From Nageia nagi (Eukaryota > Pinophyta), in NCBI GenBank assembly GCA_050084985.1, contig JBITNC010000001.1:164424001-164488000 (forward strand): DNA of 64,000 nucleotides, in the 5' to 3' direction. A program made the position numbers and the translations under genes. Below, in pieces: positions 48,179 through 59,999 of this stretch (its first letter is position 1; the number at the start of each line of letters is the position of its first letter). The notes below the pieces were generated by a model, which searched no databases, was not told the origin of the DNA, and worked only from the letters and a program-made list of their open reading frames with translations.

Positions 48179-51043
48179 ATGGAAGACACCTTTTTACCCA
48201 AACACATTCTTGATGGTTCCAAATTTGGGATTTGAGAACCTTGGATGAGAGTTGAGTTGCAGGCAAGGAAGGTTTAATAAATAGTGAATGAAAAACTTGT
48301 ATCTCCTATATATGAAAAAGCATTATAGGTTTACAACATGAATAATGAGTTGGCAAACTCCATGATTTTTCATGTAGTTTTAGACTATGTGCTCCTAATG
48401 ATTTCCTCTTCAACCTCAGCAAAGGAAGCTTGGGATAAGATTAAGCAAATCTACCTTAGTTCAAAGTTTTTAAGGAATTTTACTATTCTCTAAAAGTCAT
48501 TACAATCTTGTTAAAGGGAAGATGAAAATGTGGCTATCTACTTGAACAAAATCATTGATCTTAGGACCTAACTTGTTGCTTGTAGGTGCAATTAGATCAA
48601 CGATGAGTTCATGGTCTTCATCATTCTTCAAATCCTTTCTTCAAAGTTTATAAACTTTATGATAGTTATAAAAATAAAGCTTGATAATGAAGAAGTCTTC
48701 TCCCTTGAGAATCTTTCTAGGTTCCAAAGGATAATAATGTTGCTCTAGGAGCAACCAAAACTCCTTTCAAGAAGAAGTTCAACCATCATAAGAAATCTTA
48801 TCCTTTTTCCTCCAAAAGATTTGAGGAAAAAGGTAATGGTAACAATAAAAGCATCAAAAATAATAAGAACAATGGTAACAACAACCACTTCAAGCTAAGA
48901 TATGGAAAAGACAAAGCAAATAATTGAAATCCTAAGGTATAGCTTGATGGTAATTGTAACTATTATGGCATCCAAGGTCACAAAGAAGTTGATTGCTACA
49001 AAAAAAAAGAGATAAAAAGAACAAAGATAATAGAAATGTAAAGAACTTCAAAGAAAAGAAAAATATGTACATTATTTTTGTTACGGTACTCTACTCCATG
49101 TCTCGCACTTTTTCGTTTGATTGGATTGTTGACTCTAGTTGCACTAATCACCTATGTTTTGAAAAGAAAAAGTTTAAGAACTTTCATAAGTATAAAAAAA
49201 ATGCAATTGTGATAGGTGATAACTCTATATTTGAAATCCAAGGAATTGAAAGTGTGATGATTCATGGGAAGGTTCTTAATAATATGCTCTATGTTCCTAA
49301 GCTTAGGATGAACTTTCTCTCTATGATCCAAGTTGCTAGAAAAAGGTATTCATTTAAGTTCAACTCTTAATATTGGTGCATTAAGAAAGGACTTTCCATG
49401 TTGTTTAAAGGGTCAATAAAGTATGATCTCTATGTTATGGATCAAGTTCCAACAAATATATGTCTTGTTACAAATATGTGTTCTAAAGGTAATTTTTGGC
49501 ACCATTATTTAGGGCATCTTAACCATAAGAGTATTCAAGTCATGAAAGACCAAGAACTTGTGGAAGGTTTGCTTTCTATTTCACCTTTAATTAGTCTATG
49601 TGAGAAGTGCATCCTCTGTAAGATGCATAGGTAAAAGTTTGAAAAAGATAAAGCAATAAGAGCATCTTAACCTCTTCAACTCATGCATTCATATTTAATG
49701 GGTCTATTTCAAACTAAGTTGCTTGAAGGAGCATCTTACATCTTGATCTTCATTTATGACTTTAGTAGGATGACCTTTGGGTATCTACTTGAGCACAAGG
49801 ATCAAACTTTTAATATTTTTAAGATTTTTAAGGTTTTTATTGAGAATCAAACTAACCTTAAAATCAAGATGTTGAGATCAAATAATGGAAGAGAATACAA
49901 TAGCAATGAGTTCAATGACTATTATGTTAAGTATGGAATCAAAAGGTAGTTTACAATTCCTTACACTCCTCAACAGAATGGTGTTTTCAAAAGTAAAAAT
50001 AAAACAATTATGAAAATGGCTAGATGCATGTTGGGTAATCTTCTTAGTTTCTTATAGGGTGAAGCTATGAGCACTACTATTTACACATTGAATAGATGTC
50101 CCATAAAAGTAGTTCAAGGTAAAAATCCTTTAGACGCATGGTTAGGAATAAAACCTAACATTTCTCACCCTGGGGTGTTTAGTTATGAAGCATTCTCCTA
50201 CATAATTTATGAGAAAAGGAAAAAGTTAGAAAAAAGAGCTAAAAAATGCATCTTTATGGGTTATGACATTCAACATAGAGGTTACAGGCTCTACTCTCCA
50301 TCCTACAAAGTAGTGTTCATTTCAAGAGATGTCAGGTTCAATGAATTGCCTAAAAAATCTACTTCTAATGAGGATGTTGATGATCCAGATGACTTGTCAA
50401 TTGCTCCTAGCTGGTTGGATATTGATATAGACAAGTCACCTTAGGAATAAAATTTTTTAATAAAAGGGGTAACAAGGAGCATGAACTTGAAGAAATCCTT
50501 ATTTTCTAAGATTGAAAATAAGCATGAGCCCTCAACCTTCAAAAAAGCTTTTAAGCACGAGTGCTAGATGGAAGCCATGGAAGTGGAATATGAGGCACTT
50601 ATGAAAAATGAAACTTGGGATTTGGTTCCTTATTCCAATGAGAAAAATGTGATTGGTAATAAGTGGATTGATAAGCTTTAGTATAATTCGGTTGGTATTG
50701 AGAAACACAAGGCAAGTTTAGTAGCCAAAGGTTTTGCTTAGAAATACGATATATATTTTAAGAAAACCTTTGCTTCCATGGAAAAAATGCTTACTATGAG
50801 AATTATCCTTGCTCTTTTTGTAGCTCAAGGATGGAATGTTTTTCAACTTGATGTCAAGAGTGCATTTCTCAATGGTGACTTAAATATGGAAATATTCATG
50901 AATCAACTAGAAGGGTTTATCATGGAAGGTAAAGATTCCTTTGTGCACAAGCTAAATAAGTCATTATATGGACTTAAGTAAGCACTTAGAGCCTGGTACA
51001 AGAATATTTCAAGGTACTTTATAGATATTGAATTCTTCAAGGG
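48179..51043 (+). pseudogene. Copia B gag-pol pseudogene, truncated in reverse transcriptase
   Basis: Gag begins at ATG 48,179 (HILDGSKFGI, MISSSTSAKEAWDKI). A basic region and zinc-knuckle remnant (YYGIQGHKEVDCY) follow at about 48,960-49,000. Protease near 49,120-49,150 has WIVDSSCTNHLCF, with serine for the usual glycine after Asp-Ser. The pre-integrase zinc region lies at 49,497-49,620 (WHHYLGHLNHKSIQV, CEKCI). In the integrase core (49,683-50,100) the first catalytic Asp is Tyr (HSYLMG) and the second is Asn (LRSNNGREY). The integrase C-terminal part runs to 50,440. Reverse transcriptase starts near 50,560 (WNVFQLDVKSAFLNG) and is cut at about 51,043. Stops at several points confirm a dead copy. 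Confidence 0.88.
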
Positions 51044-51054
51044 TACTTTACAGT

Positions 51055-51148
51055 CATTATATTATTATATACTTTGAAAATGTTGTCTGAATACACACCC
51101 TTATTAAAATTATTAGGTAGATATAAAACTAAACTACAGGGTGCAAGG
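51055..51148. repeat. Direct repeat, right copy, flanking copia B
   Basis: It is the counterpart of 44,886-44,979 and shares gaatacacaccctt, gtagatataaa and gggtgcaagg. It follows the truncation point of copia B. Confidence 0.75.
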
Positions 51149-51328
51149 AAGCTCCTTCGTACTTCGCTCTCAATCACCCTAGCCTTTTTTTATCCATCCA
51201 TGCCAAATTTCTAGAATTCAAACCAAATTTCCTCTCATGGATAATGATAATTTCTAGGTACTAAAGGCATTTTTTTTCATCACACATCCATTAATTACAG
51301 GACTAGTAGATAAGAGGGTGTGTGTGGT

Positions 51329-51382
51329 GTATATATATATATATGTGTGTGTGTGTGTATGTGTGTGTGTGTGTGTATGTGG
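51329..51382. repeat. (TG)n/(TA)n compound microsatellite
   Basis: Alternating gt and ta dinucleotide runs in one array. Confidence 0.9.
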
Positions 51383-51904
51383 GTAACTTAGTGCAACATG
51401 GTAATTTTTTTAAAGGAGGGTTGTTAGTCCCTCTTGGGTTAAATTCGATGTTGTTGACATATAGTTAAGTTGATCTACAAAAACATAATGAATTTCTACT
51501 GGAGAAGCAACATAGGATATAGAATCAATATACTAGATATGCATAGTTCTTTCTCTTCAAGTAACAATTATTACTTGTGAGAAATTATCATTGACCATGA
51601 ATTAACTCAAACTATGTCTAAAAAATTATCTGTTTGTATCTATAATTAGGTTGGTATGTAATTTAGATGCTTTCACATTGAGGGGACTCCAATCCAATGT
51701 TATCATATTTCCTAAACACAACAATTGTTTAGTTGGACTCTATACTTAAAGAGATTGGGTGGAAATATGTGTAGACCAAAGAATTTATAGCTAAAAAATC
51801 CTTTTTCTTTCATGTAATATGACTAGGAAATGCAAATATTTTTCTAGCCTTTAGCTAAGGAGATGTTGGTTTCGTATTGAGGGAGCAGAGAGGAAGGAGA
51901 GAGA

Positions 51905-52011
51905 ATGGCATCAATGAGTGCTTGTGTGAGGAGGGGTGTGTTGGGTCTCACTTGCAATGCTAATGCCAATGTTAAAACTGGGGCAAATGCTAACTATCAC
52001 CCAGTTTCTAG
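51905..52011 (+). CDS. Possible first exon of a nuclear gene (transit-peptide-like)
   Basis: ATG at 51,905 follows a purine-rich leader (ggaaggagagaga) and opens 35 codons plus two bases before a good donor, CTAG/GTTAGT at 52,012. The peptide starts MASMSACVRRG and is rich in Ala, Ser, Asn, Val and Arg with almost no acidic residues, which is typical of a chloroplast-targeting N-terminus. No continuing exon was found in the next 2 kb, so the gene may be broken or its introns long. It lies between the LTRs of the composite candidate. It could also be a chance open frame. Confidence 0.3.
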
Positions 52012-54337
52012 GTTAGTACATTCCGTGTAGTGCAAGAAAATATCATAAAATTATGGTCATGCAGAACTTGGGTATCTTTATGCAGAGCATATGTATAATC
52101 TAGATAAGATGACACATCAAAAGTTGAAGATGAAATTAGTTATGTGGACTTGCTTTAGGATAGGTACTTTTGATCTAATTCATGCAATGATGTTCCAGTA
52201 GAATAAGACAACTTTTGGTTGACATTGCTGCTCATTTTAGATAATTTTAAAAATTATTAGTGGTTGTAGTACATAATAATGTGCAATTTAGGAACATTTT
52301 TGTTGAGTATTGGGGTTCATTATGTTACCTAATTTTAGAAAGAAATGATATGCAATTCACTATTGAATTGTTAGTTGTCAAAGCAAATAGCCAGATGTAC
52401 CTTTGAATTTTTATTCTTATAGCTTGCATATTTTTATTCAACACTTATTTCATGAGGGAAACAACCAATGTGTTTTCTACTACATTGGTAAATCTTTTTA
52501 GGACACTATTGTTTAAAATTTTAGCTTTTGTTTGAGTGGGTTATGATTTTTTTTCTGATAAGACATACATGTTTATGGTAGTGTTTGTGATTGACACATC
52601 TAATTTTCAAGTTTGACCTTCGTTGTAAAGCTTATTTGTATCTAAACAGATTATCTTTAAAAAAATATTTATGTTGATCATCTTAACTTGAGGAGAAAAA
52701 TATTAAGCAAAGATTCAAATAAGATCAATATTAGCATGGTGATGCTTACATTTTGTTATTCTTTTTGTAATAATTATGTGTAAATATGATATACCTTTTT
52801 TTTCTATATGATACCAGTAAGTTCGTAAATACAACATAATGTTATGGTCTGTGTTTGAACCCATTTCTATAGTTGGTTTGTATCTTTAATGTCTATGCAA
52901 AAGTAAATGTTGTTCTGATGAATTAGATGCTTTTTGTTGATAGTTTTGGGAAGCACCAACTTGATGCATATGAAATTTTATTTTTGTTGTATCTATCACC
53001 ATATGTTTCTTTTGGTCATGTGCTATTGTTATACAGTCATTTGCATTATAGGAATTGAGAGAGGTAGACAAGAGAAACTACATATAAGCAGTTTGGGAAT
53101 TCCACATATGTTGATATTTTTTAGTTTATACTTGTTTGATTATCATATAAGAATTGGATCAAGAAACTGCTACTAATGGCGAGGGATTGTAGCTCAAATT
53201 TTGCACATTTCGGAGTCTAATTCATTATGGAGGGTATTATTTTTTTCAGTCCATTAGTTTTTTTAAGGAGCTAGTTTTTAATTCTTGGAATGATTTAATT
53301 TTTAATAGGTTTTAATTTTTAATTTTTTTATTCCTTTATATAAATTATAAATCAATTTAATCTTTTAAAAGAGGGGATGGATTTTTATACCTAAGAGGAT
53401 TTTTTTTCACTTCAGAAGTTACATTTTTGTAAACTAGTTTTTTTTTTAGGAGTTATTAAAGAAAAAAAAACCATTCTAAAAGAATTATTTTTTAAAAATT
53501 AAGGGGAATAAATTGATCTTTTTTTATGTTCACAATATTATGGCAAATTGTTTTTCTAGAAAAGAGATTTTTTGGAAGGCTCTTAGTAAAGTATTTTTTT
53601 TCTTTATTTTTGTTAATGACCTTAGTAAAATAATTATTAAGAATCAAAACTAAGGAGGAAAATATATCAACAATGTTTAAGAGGATTGGACTTTCCTTTG
53701 GATATAAAGTCTTTTTTAAAAGAGGAAGGATTTACACAATATAATGTATCATTATGATCTATGACATTAAAGGTAATAGGATTTATCTTTTCATTCATAA
53801 TCAATATTTGATTTCAAGCAAAATAAATATTGATGGAATTCTAAAGAAAATGGGCTCTTCTTTCTTGTGAAACCTTCTAAAAAGGGTTAAGTATTGAACC
53901 AAATCTTTAATGGGTCACCTAAAGAGCCCAAAATATGAATATAAATATGAAGTTGAGTATGTTTCTCTTTACCAAATTTAAAGGTCATAATAAACCCTAT
54001 AACTTCTCTTATTTTTTGAATGAAAGCTATGAAGTTATACCTTAATGGAACTTAGCACTTAGTCCCATATTGATTAAATGTTTAAGTTCAAAATGTCAAG
54101 TTGTATAATATGAAGCAAAGATTAATAGTCTTTTTCTAAATTACAAGATATTATAATACTTGCAACTAATGTTGAAAGATACTCAAGTGTGAAAAGTCTC
54201 TTTGGTGACTTAGATAACTTGGTCTTAATCCTAATTTATATGAATGGATGCCACATTATTTTCTTCCATGTTGATGGAAGAATATCCATGTTTATAGATT
54301 TATACCATGTTGTTAATTATTTTTTTGCTAATTGTTA
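52012..54337. other. Unassigned sequence
   Basis: No supported gene was found. Acceptor-like sites occur (for example near 53,050), but no frame continues the candidate exon convincingly. 53,220-53,640 is rich in T and A runs. Confidence 0.4.
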
Positions 54338-54450
54338 GAGTAGTTAAAAGGTTCGTCCTTCTCCAAAATTGCAAACGATTAAAGTAGTTAAAAAGTTTGC
54401 CCTTCTCCATTTTGAAGTGGTTAAAAAGGTTCACACTTCTCCAAAATTAC
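54338..54450. repeat. Three-copy degenerate tandem repeat
   Basis: Units built on agt[ag]gttaaaaaggtt followed by ccttctccaaaatt begin near 54,338, 54,382 and 54,415. Another two-copy duplication based on ttgactag[tg]ggcat follows at about 54,518-54,600. Confidence 0.6.
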
Positions 54451-54786
54451 AATGTTTTGATGGAATTTAAATCCATGTTATTGGATTAATGCTACCTTAT
54501 TCCATCATATACCTCTTGACTAGTAGCATGGTCAAGTTGGCATTTTTTAGCTTGTGCATCTTGACTAGTGGCATAGTTAAGTTTACATGTTGTGGCTTAT
54601 TGTTCATATATGCTGCAGTATTATTGAAGGAGAACTTAAACCTTCAAATCAATATGTTTGTAAATAGATAAGAACTTATGCATCTTAGACATGTGGCTTA
54701 TGCATTGCCTATGATTTATTTGATCAAGTTAGAATTTGATCATTTATGGCATGATTAAGATAACATGGTCACATGAGTATTTGATA

Positions 54787-55461
54787 GGTGAAGTTGTCAT
54801 CGAGGGGGAGAAAGGAAATTTTATGATATGATGACAACTTCATACTAAAAATAAACATAAACAATGATATAAAATAAATAAAAATAAAAATCATTTTTTT
54901 ATGATGATTGGTGATCATGTTGTATACTTTTTATGCATTCATGGATATTTAGTATATTCTTATTTGATAGTGCATTTATGTATCACTTGATTGATAGTGC
55001 ATTTGATATTATGCACATTTGGATATTTATATTGCACATATGATATGATATATCATGACTTATTAATATGCACATGTGATATTCTTATATATCATAGTTG
55101 ATGATGTATGTCACATTTGATGTTGTGCAATGATGTATATTACTAGTTTTGTTATAAGTTACTTGTAGCTTGCAAGTTTCTTCTAGAGATTGTAGGTTAC
55201 TTACTTCAAGTATGCAGGCTTGTGAAGGCTTATCATATCAACTTGTTGGATGACTTTGTACATTGAAACCGTCTATGGTTAATGATTGTATTCTAAACTA
55301 TTTGTTAAAATGGTTAAGTAGTTGAGCCCTATAGAACCATCTAAATTCTATTACTTCTCACAAGTTCTCATCTTTGCTTGTATTCTTATAGAGGAGAACT
55401 CTCTTACTCTTTCCCTTTTTGTCATCTCGACTCTCTATCCCAATATTGCATTAAGGTGGAG
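54787..55461 (+). other. Copia 3' non-coding region with polypurine tract
   Basis: It begins with gtgaagttgtcatcgaggggg and contains gttaatgattgtattctaaac, agaggagaactctcttactc and ctatcccaatattgcatta. All have close counterparts, reversed, between RNase H and the 3' LTR of copia A and C. It ends with the polypurine tract ttaaggtggag at 55,451-55,461. Confidence 0.75.
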
Positions 55462-55972
55462 TTTTAAAACTTGTAATACATTATTGTAAGGTATCTTAAT
55501 ATAATTCATTTAATACTTAAGGATATCCCTAGATACCTTAAGTATTTAGTTAATATGATAATGTAACTTGTCCTACACTCCATCTCATGAGCATTCTCCT
55601 TGGGTAAAAGGGTGATGCATGTCATAACTTTATACAATGGTTAATAGGGTGATCCAAGGGAGGATTTTGGCCTACAAATAAAGGGCCCTCTTCTTGAGAT
55701 TACATACTTGGAAAAACATGAAAATGATAGTCTTATAGAGTTGTATGAATACTCTTATAGGATTTTTGTAGAAAAACTATTGAGAATTTGTAGGACAGTT
55801 TACTTGTGGGAAGTAATAGAAAAGATGGTTCAAGTGGATGTACTCCCATAGTTGGAGGAACAACTGTACATGCTTGAGTTCTCTTTGTGTGAAAGATTCA
55901 TGTTCTTAAGACTAGTGGAAGATTACATCCAAGGTGACCTTGGGTAGAATTTAAGGAATCCTTAAATTAGTA
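55462..55972 (+). repeat. Copia 3' LTR, TGTTAGAATTTG subfamily
   Basis: It starts ttttaaaacttgtaatac, a mutated form of the 42,748 LTR start, and aligns with that LTR to about 55,970. Just after, tgattcatgttcttaagac repeats a stretch found about 70 bp earlier inside the LTR, so the right border is uncertain. Confidence 0.75.
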
Positions 55973-56401
55973 TGAATGATTCATGTTCTTAAGACTTTTT
56001 TACTTAGACAATTTTGACATGAAATAACATTACAATTAGTGGGGCCCAAATGGTCTTCCAAAATGGGATATTATAATACCACCCCTCTCAAATTACTTAT
56101 TTATAAGCATTATCAACATAATCCCAATATCCTTTGGTTGGGTTGAACTGAAACCAATTGAATGCCTAAAGAAGAAATACAAAAGTAATGTCAACATATC
56201 CATAATAACTCTTAACTAAACCAAAGCTTAACCATAACCATAACTAGTTGTGATTCCATGGTCCTAAATAAACCTTGGAAAAAATCCATCATCAAGCTTT
56301 CCATCTATCACCCATAAGAAATGATTTGATTTATTTGCCAAAATCATCAGAGCTTTTAAAATACTATATTATTTTAATAATCTAGGAGAACTTACAATCT
56401 A
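55973..56401. other. Interval between LTR and decayed coding region
   Basis: No gene was recognised. Confidence 0.4.
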
Positions 56402-58064
56402 TCAATACATATTCCACCTTTGGGTGTCAACTCTTGCAACAACAAAAACTTTGTTACAATTCCTGATCAACTTTCTTTCTACCACTGATAGAGTATCAAC
56501 CAAAGGAGGATTACAAATTTTATTTTTACAGGTTGAGCCTTTTAAGTTCGAAACACAAATCCTATAAACCATAACATTTGTAAATATATTATTACCATTC
56601 TTCTCAAAACACAATTTGGTACTGAAATAAGAATGGATGCAAACTTGGAAAACATTCCCAATGTTGTCCAAAATATGTTCAATCTATTAGCTAAAACTAC
56701 ACCTTGGATTGATTTCTTAAAGTTGGTTCCAATTGATTTTTCATTATTGGCTTCAATTGTTGTTATCATATCACCAATGCACTCCATTATGGATGCAAAT
56801 AATAGTGGCAAAAGTGCTAGAATGTAGAGTGTTAAAGGGAATACATGCACCCAAAGGAAGGTCATTTAATTAATATTTGTTATCTTTATGCTAACAACAC
56901 ATCAGTATTTATGGAAACTAATATTGCATATTTTTATACTACATTGTTCAAATAATAGAGTATTATTTTTGTCAATATATATTCTTGAAATTGTATAAGT
57001 GGAGGAGTTATAATGTAATTCTTGAGTATTTTGCATAAATTTAGATCCAAAAATTTCCTTCAATGTAACTATGCAAAATAATTCAAAGCCAAAATCCATG
57101 TAATACCTATGGCTAAATGGAAATTCCACATCACCATACCATTTGTATAATGCCTTAGATGTTAGCACCTAACTAGCATAATATGAACCCCCTTCCTAGT
57201 GTTCAAAACTTGTGGTAATCAAGGATACTCCAATCAATATAATAGAAGTCCTTATAATAGTTGGTGGGAATATCTTCTAGAAAATTCTTGGAGGGGAAAA
57301 TGAAATTCCAACCTGTAGCCAACAATAGACAAGAATAGAGCCAAGGATGTGGCCATGCATATCTTCTCTTGATAAGCATTTCCCTTCAAATTGTTAAGTA
57401 CATATTTTGCATTATCTTCTTACAAAACATGTTACATCATTACATGTGCACACAACTAGTTCTAAGATAAATTGGTTAATAATAGGCATAACAAAAAAGG
57501 TAATATTGATTATAAAGAGCAACCCTAATCCTAGTAAATATGAAGTAAATGGGATCTTGGTCTATAATATTTAAATTAAAATATCTACTTTAAGTCCTAC
57601 ATCGCCCATTACAAATTTGATTGGTATCTTGTGAAGGTCCACATCATGGATGACCTAATCATAACCCCTTTATAGAAAAGATCAGTCAATCACACAAAAT
57701 GGTTTGAGTTCTTCACATCTTAAACCAATAGAATATGTAACTATATATTGCTAATCCATACCAATATCAAAGAATCTATCATGGAATGTCTTTGCATACA
57801 TGTCTATACTTGTGTCTATTGGTGCATGAATGACAACTATATTATTATCTTTATCACTTATGCAATCAAGATATGGACATGATAATTTGCATATGTACAA
57901 AGGAAATGCTTTCTCATAAAACAAATAGGATAACAGATATTACTTATGCCTATTTGCTTGCTAGGCATAAATTTCAAGGATCTATGAGTTCCAAAATTCA
58001 AGACAACATTAGTAAATGGTCCACCTCCATACTTCATAGAAATATCACTTAGCAAGGAATACAA
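56402..58064 (-). pseudogene. Decayed coding region, membrane-like, unknown family (part 1)
   Basis: Successive minus-strand frames look like one ancestral coding region broken by stops and shifts. 58,064-57,858 (MYSLLSDISMKYGG) is followed, around 57,380-57,270, by PHPWLYSCLLL and FPSKNFLEDIPT. 57,168-56,902 contains ALYKWYGDVEFPFSHRYYMD, FGFELFCIVTLKEIFGSKF and YNSSTYTISRIYI. 56,865-56,402 contains a strongly hydrophobic stretch (LTLYILALLPLLFASIMECI), then EANNEKSIGTNFKKSIQGVV and a cysteine-bearing C-terminal part. I do not recognise the family. It could be the extra ORF of a retroelement or a virus-like gene; no polymerase was found with it. Confidence 0.4.
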
Positions 58065-58514
58065 AGTGAAGAAAATATTGCCTACAAGTGAAACTCCTTT
58101 TCTAATTCTTTACAATGTCTCTTCAAAACTCTTTCTCATTTTTTTAAAAATTTATTTTGTGTTTTTTTTAGCTCATGTAAAGAATTTGTAGAATGAAAAA
58201 GGAAAATAAGCAAAAGACTAGTAAATACATCACCTTTCTCAGCTAGATGTTTTCCTATCACCTTATTTGTTTTCTTAAGGTATTGTTGCACCAATGTGGA
58301 CTATCTTCTATGCAATGCATTAATTTTAGCTTGGGAACTAGCAATGGCATAATGTGATAATCATTGTTTCAGTATAGTACCTTTGTTAATTACATGTTAA
58401 TTACATCTCCTTTATTTTGAAAACTATTAAGACTATATTGTGGCAATGGTAAGAGAGGGTTCTCAATTTATGTATTTTTAGCCATTGAATGAGAGTTTGT
58501 GAAAACAATTATGA

Positions 58515-59281
58515 CTATGATGGTATAAATATTATACTTATAATATTTTGAATTCTAAAGCTACCTTTGGTATAAAAATCCTCTAAATTTTGGATGGCAG
58601 TGAGATGTGATTCTAAAAAGAGAGGAGTCATTTGTACTATACTACTAAACCATGAGGTGTATTCATGAAATTCACAATATAAAAGAGGGGTATTGAATAT
58701 TAAACACCCAAAATCAAATAAATCCTCACCATGCACACAATAAACATGTATCTTCTTTTTATGGCCAAGTTCATGATCCTTCCTCATAAAGTGATCTATA
58801 TCATCCAACTAGTTTGGTTTTAAAGAACTATCACTACATTGCAATGCACTAATCATAGACATGATATCACCAAGATATCATAAAATTATGAATTCATATT
58901 TTATATTTGGAAGAATGTTTTCATTATGTATCTCATGTATGTCAAAATTATACCAAGTTAATAAATTGATATTATACTGCATATCAAAACTAGAATTTAG
59001 TTCATACCTTTTAGCAATATCTCCATGGTTGTCCCAAATCTCAAGTGTCTCTTTTCCAAAATATTTATTGTTATAACCTAAAGCAAAATCAACTCCATGT
59101 AATAGCAATTACGAGTTATCATTATCAACATAATGATCAAAATGTCTTCAATTTTGTTTGTTGAAGTTAGGGCACAAGATGAATCATTTTCTTCTTTTAA
59201 ATCTACAACAATGTCAAGTTTATTGAAAAAATCTTTTTTAAACATCCTTTTGATGATTTCCACTTCTGATACATCCTCCAT
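58515..59281 (-). pseudogene. Decayed coding region, unknown family (part 2)
   Basis: 59,281-59,078 (MEDVSEVEIIKRMF ... KLDIVVDLKEENDSS) continues, after a frame change, into 59,108-58,878 (LLHGVDFALGYNNKYFG, ETLEIWDNHGDIAKRYELN, ITWYNFDIHEI-like text). It then continues into 58,808-58,515 (LDDIDHFMRKDHELGHKKK, CVHGEDLFDFGCL). The peptide is acidic, rich in Asp, Glu and aromatic residues, and has no catalytic motif I can name. Order and strand agree with parts 1 and 3, suggesting one ancestral gene of several kilobases. Confidence 0.4.
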
Positions 59282-59501
59282 AACATCATTTTATTCATAA
59301 AAAAAACCACCATTCTACTTGAAATTATTTTTATTAGGAAATTAACATGATCTCTCATACTTGTTATCAAAACCCTCACTATCTTGAATGGCTAAAAACA
59401 TAGGCATTTTGGTGGGTTAATTTTGGAATTATGTTATGCACAAAACTTGAGACAAGGTATATTCTTCCAAATTTAAAATTGATGAAACTCCCTCTTAATA
59501 T

Positions 59502-59900
59502 CTAATTTTTATTTATCATTTTCTTTCTCCTCTCTAAGCTTATTTTCTAAAATATCATTATAACTATAGACCTTTATGTGCTTGGCTTTCCCAAAAACCT
59601 TGGTAGCCACATGGGTGAAGAATAAATGGGTGAAATTTCTTCTCCTAGATCATGTGTAGTAATATGATTTGTTGGTTTTACAGGCCCAAATTTGGTGATT
59701 ACTTGTTGTATATCTCTCTTGTTCACCTTTTCCCCTAATATCTCTAAATATTTCTGAAAGGAAAGAGCTTTTTGGAAATCTTCATATTTACCTTGGTACT
59801 TTTGAAATAAGGCATCTAAATTATGAGTGAAACTTGATTTCTATGAAATTTTTTTATCATGTCCTCTAATTATTTCCCTTCCCTCTTTATTAAAATTCAT
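59502..59900 (-). pseudogene. Decayed coding region, unknown family (part 3)
   Basis: A frame of about 133 codons with three internal stops starts at ATG 59,900 (MNFNKEGREIIRGHDKK). It includes DALFQKYQGKYEDFQKAL, a helical KYLEILGEKVNKRDIQQVI stretch and SPMWLPRFLGKPS. The coding look is clear but the family is not recognised. It is collinear with parts 1 and 2. Confidence 0.4.
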
Positions 59901-59999
59901 GATTCTTTGGCTAGCTTCATACGTTGATAGTATAGCTAATAGATTTCAAATTTGAAATTTATTATAAAAATGGATGAGAAATGATAAAAATTGTTAGAT

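Larger units (their letters stand above)
44980..51054 (+). mobile_element. Ty1/copia element B, 3'-truncated
   Basis: 5' LTR, PBS, a 2.7-kb leader, gag, protease, integrase and the first part of reverse transcriptase follow in normal copia order. The element stops within reverse transcriptase around 51,043, after a segment matching ISRYFI and FFK of copia A. There is no RNase H, polypurine tract or 3' LTR. A short filler (gggtactttacag, resembling aaggtactttatag just upstream) precedes the right flanking repeat. Direct repeats of about 94 bp flank the element. Confidence 0.85.
42748..55972 (+). mobile_element. Possible composite/non-autonomous copia element (LTR pair without own gag-pol)
   Basis: LTRs at 42,748-43,259 and 55,462-about 55,972 are in the same orientation and clearly similar, by eye in the high-80s percent. 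The first is followed by a PBS and leader; the second is preceded by copia 3' sequence and a polypurine tract. Between them, once the nested copia B is removed, about 6 kb remains with no gag-pol. It holds a WAT1-like fragment, a possible transit-peptide exon and unassigned sequence. This fits a large non-autonomous element carrying host DNA, but two independent LTR insertions around host DNA fit as well. No target duplication was found. Confidence 0.4.
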
